A DNA stretch of 64,000 bases from Cylindrotheca closterium (Eukaryota; Bacillariophyta; Bacillariophyceae; Bacillariales; Bacillariaceae). The notes below the pieces were generated by a model. That model had not been told where the DNA came from and did no database searches. It worked only from the letters and a program-made list of their open reading frames with translations. Where the stretch lies: positions 186,001 to 250,000 of the forward strand of contig CAKOGP040001825.1 in the NCBI GenBank assembly GCA_933822405.4, written 5' to 3'. Positions within the stretch are counted from its first letter, which is position 1, and every line of letters begins with the position of its first letter. Both the position numbers and the translations under genes were made by a program. Shown here in pieces: positions 12,583-23,649 of the stretch.

Positions 12583-12772
12583 ATTCCCGCGTCAAAAGAA
12601 ACGTCCCGCGTCAAAGTCGCAGAGCATTTTAACGGACACATAAAAATTATTTAGAGCTAAAAAAATCCTCAAAACAATCTAAACGGACAAATTTCGGGCG
12701 TGCGTTTGACGTCGTGGTGCGTCCCAGGGGTAATCATCGAGAGGAATCTTTTCGATGGCAAAACAAAAAGCT

Positions 12773-12844
12773 TCCGGTACGGGGACTCGAACCCCGGTAT
12801 CCTGCGTGAAAGGCAAGTATGCTAACCACCTACATCATACCGGA
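12773..12844 (-). tRNA. tRNA-Glu(UUC), copy 3
   Basis: On the minus strand this is the same 72-nt tRNA-Glu with anticodon TTC. A TTTTT run follows within 8 nt of its 3' end. Its downstream flank resembles the first 45 bp of the repeat spacer and then diverges, so the spacer unit behind it is truncated. Confidence 0.95.
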
Positions 12845-13161
12845 TTGTTTTAATGTGCTGACGCCCACTCTAGACTGTAGCGCCCAGCTACTTTTATTTG
12901 GGTCAAATCACGAGTCAACACAACAAATGTGCATACTATGATGAAAATTACTTGTAGTCTCAAGCAGTTCAAATAACTTGTACAGTCACCAAGCTTGGGC
13001 AACAGTAATAATAATAAAGGTTCCGAAAGCTTTAAAATTGACCTGCTACATAATCATCGAGAGAAGTCATTTCAAAGGCAAAAGAAGCTTCCGGTACGGG
13101 GACTCGAACCCCGGTATCCTGCGTGAAAGGCAAGTATGCTAACCACCTACATCATACCGGA
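12845..13161 (-). repeat. Right arm of about 318-bp inverted repeat: tRNA-Glu plus spacer
   Basis: The reverse complement of this segment matches 10592-10911: tRNA copy 4, then the same spacer with about ten substitutions or small changes. In its own orientation it is followed directly by tRNA copy 3, giving a two-unit head-to-tail array that faces the left array. Confidence 0.92.
13090..13161 (-). tRNA. tRNA-Glu(UUC), copy 4
   Basis: The 72-nt sequence on the minus strand is identical to the other copies and has anticodon TTC. A TTTT run follows 5 nt downstream. It lies 249 bp before the start codon of the next protein gene on the opposite strand. Confidence 0.95.
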
Positions 13162-13410
13162 TGTGCTGATAGTTGAGTCTAATTTTTGTTCTCCAAATAT
13201 TGGTTTATGTTTCCAATGCTACTCATGTCAAACACACTTCCGATACCCAACTTTGACCTCTGTATGCAACATTCCGACCACCAAGCAGCTTCCACTTCTC
13301 TGAAACACAGCGCTATCACTCTGAAACACAGCCCTTGATAGCGCTGAGACACTATCTGGGCCAGCAAATATACACAGACCTGACAAACGTTGCGGCGGAA
13401 ATCGATTAGA

Positions 13411-14616
13411 ATGAGTAGTTCACCGGACAGCAACAATGACAATGGAGCAGGACTGTTAGAAAGCGCTGATATCGCCAAGGTACTTTCTTCAAAAGGGCCT
13501 ATAGTGAAGTGTGTAATGCTTCGAGCGACTCCACAGACTGGTACAACAGACGGGGATAAGAAACCCAGTGCGAAGCCAAGCACCGCCGAGGAAGGACGTG
13601 TAATACCTGATTTGATAGATGAAATTGAAATAGACACAACGCCATCAAAAAGCATGGTGAGCAAAACGTTAGGCGGCTCATTTACTTTTCTGGGTCAATA
13701 TGAAGACGAAGGCGTTGTTTTGATGATCCGGAATATTCCTGAGGATGCTGTCCCATTTAAAAAGGAAGACCTGGGTTCAGAGAAGTTATCAAACCTTAGA
13801 AGTCTTTGTGAAGAACGGGACATTAACATGGAGGGTATGCTGGAAAAATCGGATCTTGTGAATGCTTTGATCAAGGATTCAGAGCTTCCACCCGTCAATC
13901 CTCATTCGCTACAACCTCCGCTGAACAAAAAAGTTGTGAGAGGTGACATTTTGATCTTGAAAGTGGCGGAGACAGAGGAAGAATTGGACGACGAAGACGA
14001 AGCATCTGAAGCACCGGAAGTCAACGTTCCATCGAACGACGAATTCTTTCTTGACTACACAAAAAGTCAGTATATTGCGTTTGCCTCGCGGACCGATATT
14101 GAAGAGGAATCATCAGAGGAGTCGGATCGTGAAGCGGAAGAAGGGGAAGAAGGAGAGGCATATCAGCTTGACCCGAACGAAACGATTGACGAAGAGGACA
14201 AGTCTGCAATGTTCAATTTGGTAATGAATGAAGTGTTACGGCATTATCGAGAAGAGAATGGAAGGGGTCCAAATACGCATGAACTATTAGAGCTACGGGC
14301 AAGTATTGCAAAAGAACTTGATGTTGAGGTGCCAAATATCGAAATTGTAGATTGGAATGAAAGGATTAATAAGAAGTCGAAGAATCCAGGAAGACGGATA
14401 ACGTTCGGAGAAAAAGATAGAGTCCGCGAATATCATCCGGATCCAAACGAACATTTCCGACCTGAAGAAATTGCACAGCACGACATGGAATGTCAGGCAG
14501 GTGACGATGAAGATGAAGATGAAACGGCCGAAGAAAACTACGAGCCTCCAAAGAAGAAGGCAAAGGCCTCAAAAGAAAGTCCAGAGCTGAACGGAGCGAC
14601 GAAAGATGCAAAATGA
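13411..14616 (+). CDS. Acidic DUF5880-like protein with SAP-like motif
   Basis: A single exon encodes 401 aa. The in-frame codon at 13390 is TTG, so the first ATG (13411, MSSSPDSN) was taken. Residues about 85-190 (LGGSFTFLGQYEDEGVVLM and later VVRGDILILKV) fit my memory of DUF5880, a domain seen in algae and large DNA viruses. A short SAP-like helix pair (LRSLCEERDINMEGMLEKSD) sits between them. The second half is Asp/Glu-rich and ends in a basic KKKAKASK patch that could act as a nuclear signal. The function is unknown. The domain call is from memory and should be checked. Confidence 0.75.
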   Translation: MSSSPDSNNDNGAGLLESADIAKVLSSKGPIVKCVMLRATPQTGTTDGDKKPSAKPSTAEEGRVIPDLIDEIEIDTTPSKSMVSKTLGGSFTFLGQYEDEGVVLMIRNIPEDAVPFKKEDLGSEKLSNLRSLCEERDINMEGMLEKSDLVNALIKDSELPPVNPHSLQPPLNKKVVRGDILILKVAETEEELDDEDEASEAPEVNVPSNDEFFLDYTKSQYIAFASRTDIEEESSEESDREAEEGEEGEAYQLDPNETIDEEDKSAMFNLVMNEVLRHYREENGRGPNTHELLELRASIAKELDVEVPNIEIVDWNERINKKSKNPGRRITFGEKDRVREYHPDPNEHFRPEEIAQHDMECQAGDDEDEDETAEENYEPPKKKAKASKESPELNGATKDAK

Positions 14617-15171
14617 CTGATGCATCGGTAGTGTGGGACCTTTTGGGGAATGGAGCCAGGCTACCATGATTATAACGCAACCAGGGCGCGATATAGAGAT
14701 AAAATCAAGCATTGGTATAAAATAGACAGGCCTACAAACTTTACAGTGCTTACTCCTGCAACTTTCACATCTTAACTTCCAAATTCTCGACCTTCCTTTA
14801 CTCAACTAGCTCACTCACTGATCGTGCTCAAATTCTGCCGTTATTCCGAAAAAAACTTTCGATTTCTTTGCACCACACCGCCACATCATTCGTTCGTCTG
14901 TTCGTCTGCCTGGAAGCCATCGCTTAACCGTCTTCGTCTGCGTGTGCCACGCGGGCAATAGCGCACTGTCATCAAACTGAAGCATGTCTAGCCATCGGAA
15001 GTCTAGCATTTTGAAAGATCACAAATCATTACACATATCATCAGTTCGAACCCTAGAGATTCCACCAAACTCTCAACTTCCCTCACCAAGAACGCTCACA
15101 GGATATCCACCTACATAATATTCTGCAATCCTTGAAAATAATTCCTCATTCCTATCGTCACTAATTTCCGA
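14617..15171. other. Intergenic region upstream of the R2 gene
   Basis: About 555 bp lie between the end of the DUF5880-like gene and the R2 start. They include the 3' end of the former and the promoter of the latter. The stretch is rich in CT tracts. I see no RNA gene, repeat or further ORF in it. Confidence 0.5.
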
Positions 15172-16569
15172 ATGTTGGCAGATTCAAGATCCAATCGCCT
15201 ACAATGGGTTTTCCTCTTCATCATTGCTGCGTCATCCTCATCTGCAGCAACTTTTGGTAGAGAGCGCCGGCGACTATTCGGAGCGGGGAAATCATGGGGA
15301 CCAAACCAATTTGCTGGAAGATCCCGAACAAGAAGCGCCGATCTTTTGAACCACAGAGGAGGACATCTCCCACCAGACTCCAGTTCTAGCGACGTGTCAG
15401 CCCTCACAAACCCTCCACGGGGTGGATCAACAACAGTTAAGAAAGATCAGATGCCAAATGAGAGTTTCAAATGGTCGAGAGACCTCCTCGCAGACAAAGA
15501 TGGGTTTGTAGAACCAATATGCCGAACCGATGATGATTGTTCGAGATTTTCTTTGTTCCCAATTGAACATTCGGATCTATGGAGTATGTACAAACAACAC
15601 GTAGCGTCCTTCTGGACGGCAGACGAAATTGACCTCTCCGCCGATCTGACAGATTGGCACGAAAACCTAACGGACAATGAAAGACATTTTGTTTCAATGG
15701 TTCTAGCTTTTTTTGCTGGAGCAGATGGTATTGTTGTCGAAAACCTCGCAGAACGATTCTGCCGAGAAGTAACAGTACCAGAAGCTAGATGTTTCTACGG
15801 TTTCCAAATGGCAATGGAGAGTATTCATCAAGAGACATACTGCCTTCTTATCGATACGTACATCACGAATCCAGAGGATCGCGAAGTTCTCTTTTCAGCG
15901 CACACCAGTGTGCCAAGTGTGGAGAAGAAAGCGAAATGGGCACAACGGTATATTGGATCGGATGCCTCATTCGCGGAGCGCCTCGTTGCGTTTGCAGCTG
16001 TGGAAGGAATTTTCTTCTCGGGAGCATTCTGCGCAATTTTTTGGTTGAAGAAGAGGGGTTTGATGCCAGGATTGACATTCTCCAACGAACTGATTAGCCG
16101 AGACGAAGGCCTTCACTGCTCATTCGCTTGCCAGCTTTACAACAAGCTGGAGAAAAGGCTTTCCGAGGAGGATATCCACCGACTGATAGGAGAAGCCGTT
16201 GGGGTTGAGAAGGGCTTCGTTTGTGACGCATTGCCTGTGAGCCTGATCGGAATGAACAAGTCTCTGATGTCGCAGTACATTGAGTTTGTTGCAGATCGTC
16301 TGTTGAGTGATTTGGGATACCGACCACTCTTTGGGAGCAAGAATCCCTTTGACTGTAAGTTCAAGATATGCTACGTTTGCTTTCTCTTTTTGTGATGTCA
16401 TGTAGGCTGACTTAGTTATTACACGTTTGTAGGGATGGATATGATAAGTCTTGAAGGGAAGACAAACTTCTTCGAAAAAAGAGTGGCAGAGTATCAGAAA
16501 AGTGGAGTCATGGCATCGCTAGAAAACCCTTCAGCCAAGAATCAGTTAAACTTTGATGCAGACTTTTAG
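15172..16569 (+). CDS. Ribonucleotide reductase small subunit (R2) with N-terminal signal-like extension
   Basis: Two exons, 15172-16354 and 16433-16569 (GT-AG intron, phase 1, joining T to GG as Trp), encode 439 aa. R2 houses the di-iron tyrosyl radical used to make dNTPs. All class Ia ligands are visible: D185, E216 and H219 (MESIHQE), E278 (VEGIFF), E312 and H315 (RDEGLHC), and the radical Tyr223. The C-terminal LNFDADF is the R1-docking tail. Unlike ordinary R2, about 93 residues precede the usual start: a basic n-region, a hydrophobic run (residues about 11-26), [10 protein letters not shown], then a Ser/Arg-rich segment. This looks like a secretory or plastid-type presequence. An in-frame ATG at 15451 would give a normal cytosolic length. 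Confidence 0.95.
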
Positions 16570-16852
16570 TTTTTAAAATTAAGAACGAAACAAATAGAGT
16601 ATAGCTTCCGGTGAATAGCGTGAAGGGCTTGCAATTCGATATTCAATGATCATATAGCGGTATCAGGTACCCTGGTATTGTTTACTCCAGGCCATTCATC
16701 TTTTTCTTTCTGTTCGGGAATTCTTTGACAAGTACAGATAAAGTCCTGAAGAAAATAGTGTTTACCTGCGTACTTTTTTCGGTAGTCGCACGAGTCGTTG
16801 ACCGAGAAATTGCATCTGCTACAACAAGAGCAGTAAACCAAAGCAATCAACA

Positions 16853-17521
16853 ATGGCACCTGTTAATTCTGTTCAAGTCTTCGGAAAGTGAGTCGATTTA
16901 TACAATATGTAGATGACGATAATGTTGAGGAGGGAAGAGAGTGCGATATCGGATGCTTTATGCAAGAGATGATCTTGTCTGAAGGAGGATGATAATTACG
17001 AGACATCGGATTCGAGAAGCAAAATCATTCTTTTGTTACAAATCTGTTCAATAAACACGATGCAAACATGATAGCATTTTGGTAAACATCGTATGCTAAT
17101 CCATTTTTGCTTTGTTACTTTCAGGAAAAAGACAGCAACTGCTGTTGCTTTTGCCAAGCAAGGCCGTGGCCTGATCAAGGTCAATGGACAACCAATTGAG
17201 AACATCGAGCCTGAGGTTCTTCGCTTGAAGGTCTTCGAGCCCGTGTTGATCGTCGGACAAGACAAGTTTGCTAATTTGGATATTAGAATCCGAGTGAAGG
17301 GAGGAGGTATCACCGCACAAATCTACGCTATCAGAGCTGCTATTGCCAAGTCGATTGTTGCTTACCATGCAAAGTACGTGGATGAGAGCTCAAAGAACGA
17401 CTTGAGAAAGACTTTGATTGATTATGACAGAACTCTTTTGGTTTCCGATCCTCGCCGTTGTGAACCCAAGAAGTATGGTGGACGCAGTGCCCGTTCCCGT
17501 TTCCAAAAGTCTTATCGTTAG
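16853..17521 (+). CDS. RPS16: 40S ribosomal protein S16 (uS9)
   Basis: Two exons, 16853-16887 and 17125-17521, join in phase 2 to give 143 aa. The tiny first exon encodes [11 protein letters not shown]; the second continues [15 protein letters not shown]. Landmarks of eukaryotic uS9 are present: [39 protein letters not shown] and the C-terminal RSRFQKSYR that reaches the ribosomal P site. The 237-bp first intron is longer than most introns in the window. Small first exons with longer first introns are common in ribosomal protein genes. Confidence 0.97.
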
Positions 17522-17705
17522 ATTGAATAATAGCAAAAAAGAAAATTCGAATATCTTGTATTCTTTGTGCATCGCTGGTTGGATTTGGCGGCTAGTGTAC
17601 CTGAATCTTAGGCTGACGGACACTTGAGATGTCTAGGCTGGACATAGACAAATCAGATTTAAGCGAAAACTTCATTTCTCGCGAAAGACCACAAACTCTT
17701 TTCAA

Positions 17706-19222
17706 ATGGCTGACGAAGATCCCAAGAGTTATTGCTGTAAACCCTTTCGACTGGCAGAGAAACGGCGATCTGCAACTTGTCAATTTGCAGATAGAGTGGC
17801 TCAAGTGTCGGTGGATCAGTTCCATTTGCTTCCTGAAGAAGATCGTCCACAAAAAACATGCGTTGCAACAATTGTTGCCCATCACGATGGGGACCTTCGC
17901 GTTTTGAGCATGGGCATCGGGACCAAGTTTGTCTCGGAATCTACCTTGCAGGAAGAAGTGGATTCTGAAAACTATGGGATCCGAGTTCGGGAGTGAGTTC
18001 CTGGTCTCAATGAGGCTCATTGTGTCATCAATCGTTCTTCTTTCGCTAACGCAATTCAACAAACACAAGTTCACATGCGGAGGTCTTAGCCCGAAGGGCA
18101 TTTCGTCGCCAATTGACAGCCGAGATTCTGAGAGATCTCCGAGCACAAGGCATGGATATGAAATCTATTCTTTGTCGCTCGTCCAACAGCTCTCCAAACA
18201 ACAGCATCAAGTATACTTTGAAACCTGGCGTCACCCTTCACATGTACACGAGCTCAGCGCCATGCGGCAACGCGACGTTAAAGAAGTTTGCAAAGATGAC
18301 TAGAGAAAAGTTTATTGACATGGATGCCGATAATTGGCCGGAGCCGAAACATGAGCCTATCAATGGGCATGCCATTAGAGAAGGCCAGTTTGCACTTCTA
18401 GTGAAGAAGGATCCGTTCGCACAGGTCCATACAGAACCCGAGAAAGACGATGAAGCAAATCCAACTAAGAAGAGAAAGGTTTGGCCTGCAAATGCCTCTG
18501 ATGATTGGACACCACCTGGCACAACAATTGTTCAAACAGGAAAAGGTAGCATTCATTGCTGTTCAGACAAGATTTGTCTCTGGAACTGCTTGGGAATTCA
18601 GGGATCGTTACTAGCGAGCTTTCTTGAGAAACCACTCCATATTAATACTCTAACTGTAGGGCGAAAACTAACGCAATGTATCTGTCGTCGGGCTGTATGC
18701 TGTCGGCTCAGCCGTCTCCCTGCATTGCCGTCAGAGGAGTTGGAAAAAGCCTACTCGATCAATCACCCAAGCATAATGGGCACGGGAGTGTACCTTGATG
18801 AGGCAGGGATCATTGAAGTAGACAACGAAAACCGTGGGCAAGATGTGCGTTTCCATTCCTCAAAATGCTGGGCATGGTGGTCATCAATTTATGACGAAGA
18901 AAAAGGAGCCACAGATAATCTGTGTCCATTTGAATGTATCAATGGAGCCACGGGATTCTTGTTCACACCGAACGAAAGCAGTGTTTCCAAACCGCTGGTA
19001 TCTAGGCTGAGTACCTCTTCGTTGGTATCCTCCTTCTTAAACGCACGCAGCATCGCTTGTGGGAAGGGCGAATTAGAAAAGAAACAAAGTCTGAAACTAT
19101 ACGAGTTGCTGGCTCTGAAAAAGGAGCTCTCCCCACAACATGAATCTGTGAAAGAGGAAATCTTCACAAAGCATCGAATTTTGCGACAATGGAAACGAAG
19201 AGGGCAAATACAAAAGAAGTAG
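17706..19222 (+). CDS. ADAT1: tRNA-specific adenosine deaminase 1 (ADAT1)
   Basis: Two exons, 17706-17992 and 18070-19222, give 479 aa. The intron (GTGAGT...AAG) splits the Asp codon just before the catalytic motif, so DSHAEV is rebuilt only after splicing. The A_deamin domain is complete: H98 and E100 (HAEV) bind zinc and transfer the proton, C161 (APCGNA, where relatives have PCGD) and C260 (HCCSDK) are the other zinc ligands. GKGSIH, WNCLGIQGSLL and the later CRRAVCCRL are typical. The family deaminates A37 of tRNA-Ala to inosine. A basic TKKRKV stretch may be a nuclear signal. Its start lies 184 bp after the RPS16 stop. Confidence 0.93.
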
Positions 19223-19279
19223 GTTAATACTGCTTAAAAACACCAATTCTTGGAAATGAAGCATCCGCCAATATTATCA

Positions 19280-20990
19280 TTATAGCCCAAACATTCCACC
19301 CATACCGGCCGAATATGCCATGGGCTTCACGTCAGGATGAGGCACGTTGGTATATTGAGTGAACTTTGGTTCCATGGACGCATCAAAATGAATAAATGCT
19401 CCCTTATTTCCCATCGTATCACAGTAGTTTGGAGCAGAGAAAATTGTAATGGTTTTCCCACCATGTTCCACAAGATAGCCTTCTTCCTTGACTTCGTGAG
19501 ACCGCACTAGAAGCGACAAACCGTTGGTATCAAGGAACCTTCGCGTGATATCAGGTCCAAAGGAGAAACCCACCCCCCGCTTCGACGGGCTTTTTCCAGG
19601 GAAAGGTTGTGGATCAGACCACATCAAATCACTCATCAACCCACTTTCTGGCGGCTCGCAACCTCTCTTGACCTTTCGCACGTCATTCAAAGTGACACCT
19701 TCTTCCGTTGGGAGTCCACCATGTGTCACGAAGACAGTGGATTCTATAACTGCTGCAAGAGGCAAATGCGAAAAGACTTCCAAGAAGAGTTCGAATATCT
19801 TGTCGTCATACTTTGCTTTCGCTTCTCCTTCGAAACCATAAATTTTATTCATATTCTTTGTTTCGTGGTTTCCTCTTGTCAATTGGATACACATCGGATC
19901 GTGCAACTTCCACATCAAATATGTCAATATCACCTCAACAGAGAACGAACCACGATCAACAAAGTCACCATTGAACAAATATGGGTTGTTCCTTGATGGG
20001 TAACCATTCATATCAAAGATATTCAAAACATCATAATATTGTCCGTGAGTATCTCCGCAAACGGTAACTCTTGGGGCGGCGCTGGAATCGTGCTCGGGTG
20101 GTTCTGCTGGCAATGAGACCTCAATCAATGAAGCAAGATTCTCAAAGTATCGCTTACAAGATATTAGAAGTCGTGCAACATAACGCTTGTGAATAAGCTT
20201 TTCATTCTTGAAGTGCTCCATGGCCGCCTATCGTATTGTGAGTCGTGCTCTTGTAAAATCTGCTAGTCCAGAGCTCATTCATTGTATTGGTACTTACCAC
20301 AACAAAATCCCTTGGAAGCTTTCCGGGTTCAAAAAAGGATGCCTCCAATTCCATGTTCTCAAGAATTCCTTCGGGGGAGACATTTGGACCATCATAGGAA
20401 GAAGGCAGTGAAATGGCGTTTGGATCATAGGTGTCACTCAAAGGGGCAGTTTTCTCGGAAATAATAGCCTTCCTGAAAGCGTCCTCGCGGATGGCCTTCT
20501 CACAAGCTTGGAACTTTTTTCTTGCATCTTTATCTTTTGGCTTCAACTGGCACACCTTCTTGAAATCCTTTTTGGCATCCTTGTAGTGTGTCAAGGCAAA
20601 ATGAGCCGAGCCTCGGCGATAATATGCTTTCGCGTACTTTGGATCGGAGTCCATAGCTGCAGTAGCGTCGGTCATGGCCAAACCGTAATTCTCAACCTTG
20701 ATATAAGCTTGCGCTCGATTTGACAGGATAATTGCACTAGTTGGATCAAATTCGAGGGCTTCGGAATAAAATCCAATTGCCTCAAGAAAATGACCCATGG
20801 CCAATTGTTCATTTCCTTTGGTCTTGAGTGCCAGGGCCTTTTCAAGGTTGGCCGCTTGGTCTTCCTTGGACCGGTCGACTACCTCCATACCCACTGGTTG
20901 GCTACCAGTATCATCGCTGACGGAAGATCCCGAAGTCTCAGCTACAGACGGCCCGCTGCTGGAAGCGTTGGATGAATCCTCAGTTGTCAT
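19280..20990 (-). CDS. PPP5C: Serine/threonine-protein phosphatase 5 (TPR-PP5)
   Basis: Exons 20990-20298 and 20227-19280 join in phase 0 across a 70-bp intron (GTAAGT...ATAG), giving 546 aa. Three TPR repeats occupy residues about 50-155; in this family they bind the Hsp90 C-terminus. The metallophosphatase core follows with GDTHGQ, GDFVDRG, RGNHE and the late HGG and RSHEV metal-site motifs. The C-terminus ends in KPMAYSAGMGGMFGL, close to the PP5 regulatory helix. A Ser-rich 35-residue N-terminal tail precedes the TPRs. The stop converges with that of ADAT1, 57 bp away. Confidence 0.96.
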
Positions 20991-21647
20991 ATTGGATATG
21001 TCTTGTTGGTATGGTGCGTTCGAAAAAAATGATGGGTTACAAAAAATCTCTTATCTGAGCGCCACGAAAGGTTCGTATGCAAGCAATGAAAGTCTAGCAA
21101 AAATAGATTGTAAAGGCACGGTTGATTCACAACCACAGTTGCCAATATAATAACAAGATAGGTTTGACGACCATTGACTGCCAGAATTCTGCAGTTGTGC
21201 GTGAGGCTCGGGAGATTACAGACGTTGTCTGATTTATAGGTACAGTAGGATGACAACAGACAGGCTACAGTACATCGTCAGACGTGAGACAACATGTTTG
21301 TTTCGTCTTTGGCAGCAATGGCAGTGAACATTAAACTTCACTACTGTACCGGCACAGTACTGTTTGGGATCTCTCTTTTACAATCATGTCAATCATTGTT
21401 CAAGAAAACTAGTTTTGAGTCTCTGGTTTAGCCTACTCAAATTTTGAAATAGAAGGACACAGATGTCAAGTATGACAATTTAGAAAATTCACAATGTCTA
21501 GGTTATGCGCGCTAGTCAATCACAAAAAGGACAAGCCTTCTACTATTGACATAACTTGACAGTGCAAACATCAGACTACTTCGTCCTCACAAAAGTATTA
21601 ACCAAAGCAAATCAAAACGCTCCATTTGCATCTTCAAATTCTTCACC
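20991..21647. other. Intergenic: PP5 promoter side and GTAC-rich stretch
   Basis: No gene is seen. The PP5 leader should lie next to 20990. Around 21230-21365 the words TACAGTA and ACAGTAC recur, including a 10-bp palindrome ACAGTACTGT at 21354-21363. The far end holds the 3' end of the minus-strand miniprotein gene. Confidence 0.5.
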
Positions 21648-21945
21648 TTACAACGGAGCAGGGAATGAAGAGGAACCACTGGCGATGGCATGACCGACAT
21701 CACGGGGCCAGGTAATCAACTTCTCTAGGAAACCAGTGATTCCCTTGATGAAACTCAAGCAAGCTTCAAATGGCTGTTCGGGCAAGATTGATATGTGAGA
21801 AGTTGGAAAAAGATCTGTCAAAACAAGTGAGCTGTCTTGAACGAACCTGCAGAAGCAACCACAGGGCGCAGCAGATTCCAGCAACTGGCCATGCAATAAA
21901 GATGAGAAGGACAGCCCAAAGTAGAGAGAAGACAAAGTTGGCCAT
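21648..21945 (-). CDS. Small membrane protein with TWPRD motif, two exons (paralogue A)
   Basis: Exons 21945-21847 and 21773-21648 (phase 0; donor GTTCGT, acceptor GAACAG) give 74 aa. The N-terminal half is one long hydrophobic region (LLWAVLLIFIAWPVAG and on), followed by PFEACL, a short amphipathic helix and TWPRDVGHAI. It aligns end to end with the single-exon gene at 29949-30170 at about the same length, so this is a real family and not a chance ORF. I remember short proteins of similar pattern in animals but cannot name them. The function is unknown; it is likely embedded in a membrane by a hairpin or two spans. Confidence 0.8.
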
Positions 21946-22247
21946 GTTGAAAGAAGTAGATATCAAAGTGTTTTGATGATTGATCTGCGAAGAACTTGAA
22001 ACTGCTAAAAATATTTTCGCATTGCATTGTCGGTTTTAAATCGGCTAAATCCTGCCGATCTCGTATAATTCTACGACGATGCATTGGCGGGAAATGCGCC
22101 AGCATTACTTCATTTAAAAAAGTGCGATGATTAGTTCGACTTCTTGTGGTCGTAGTGTTCGACTACATCCAAGACAACGAGTGAGTAAAAACAAACTTGA
22201 GAGGATGCGCAGTATCATATAATACAACTGGCAACTATCCACTAACA

Positions 22248-23649
22248 ATGTTTGCGTCATCTGTTGGAAAACTGGCGCACTTAGTTGCATTTCTTTCGCT
22301 ATTAGTGCGATGTCGCTCGGAATACGTTCCAGGGAAGATCAATGGTGAAGTCGTGATTTTGGACACCAAGTCATTCCCAGAAGCAATCAAGGATCCTTCC
22401 AATCCTTTGTGGCTGCTCAAATTCTACGCTCCCTGGTAAGACTCAAAATTTCCAGTTTGCTTTAAACTTTTTGAAGAGATAGTCTAATCGTGGTGTTTCT
22501 CGATTTGCATGAAGGTGTGGGCATTGTAAGAAAATTGCTCCTGTTCTCGAGAAGGCCTCCCTTCAGGTGAAAGGGCAAATGGCCATCGGCAAGATTGACT
22601 GTACAACGGAGAAGGGACTTTGCAATGAATACAAGGTCCGTGGTTATCCTACATTAAAATATTCGATTGATGGTGAAATCGATGATTATCCTTTGGGTCG
22701 TGATCAGGCTTCCATCGTCAAATTCGCCAGAAAGATGAGTGCTCCACCACTACAGATTGTCGCAAGTTACGAGGAGGCTATGGAATATGCGACAGCAAAA
22801 GCAGAAGATGGTGTCATTTTTCTTGGATACGACCCTACCAACAAGCCAGACGAAGTTCCATCCGGGTTTTACCAAGTGTTCTCCAAGGTTGCGAGGAGAA
22901 AGCAAGCTTCAGGCCACTTTCTTTGGCTGGAACCATCGGACCCTGAAAGCATCAAGACTCCTGCTATTGTGAAGCGCATTGAACCCGATGTCAAAGTTCG
23001 TTTCCTAGAAAATGTTGAATCTTTGACCGCTGAAGCGTTGGCAGAATGGTTCACCGAACAGAGTCTTCCTCTGGTAAATATGTTGGGACCCGACAACTTC
23101 CAAAAGGTTAGCAAGATGGGACGTCCATTGGCCATTGCTGTTGCGGATACCGAAGATACAGAACAAGTGAAGGCTCTGAAGGAACACATGTTGAAATATA
23201 TAACTAGCTCCGAAAACGATAAGTACTACTACGGAATTATGGATGGGAAGAAGTTCATTCGCTTTCTGGGACAGTTCAATGTGGGAGAGGAACACATTCC
23301 TCAATTCCTGGTGTTGGATGGTCCAACGAAGACGTTTTGGCAGAACGAAACGTATTCAAATCTATTTGAATTCATCAAAGCCATTGACGACGGAGAGATC
23401 CAGTCTGAAACGGCTTCCCGCACTTCAAGAAAGGGAGTCTTGGGCAAGTTGGAGCACTACTTCATCTCCTACTTCCCATACAGCCTTGTTGCTCTTCTCC
23501 TGACAGTATTTGGGTTTGTGTGGATGTTGGTGCCAGCATTTGAAGAGGACCCGTACTCACAAAGCGCCCTTGAGGAAATGATGGAGGAAATGGAGGGAAC
23601 CAACCAGCCGGAAGGGGATGAAGGAGAGGAAACCAAAAAGAAAAAGTAG
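22248..23649 (+). CDS. Transmembrane protein disulfide isomerase (TMX3-like)
   Basis: Exons 22248-22435 and 22515-23649 encode 440 aa; the intron splits the Trp codon of the active site. A signal peptide (residues 1-25) is followed by a thioredoxin domain with the dithiol motif APWCGHCKK and the cis-Pro region RGYPTLKY. Two inactive thioredoxin-like domains follow without CxxC. A single membrane span (PYSLVALLLTVFGFVWMLV) lies near residue 385, followed by an acidic tail ending KKKK, a dilysine ER-retrieval signal. This is the layout of TMX3: an ER membrane oxidoreductase that shuffles disulfides in client proteins. Confidence 0.92.

Noticed and set aside
10592..13161. DNA transposon with the tRNA repeats as terminal inverted repeats
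   Set aside because: No transposase, no target-site duplication and functional-looking tRNAs in the arms. Duplication with inversion explains the structure as well, so no mobile element is called.
16888..17124. Intron-encoded box C/D snoRNA in RPS16
   Set aside because: The C box is imperfect and a closing stem is not visible, so it is kept only as a low-interest finding and not as a feature.
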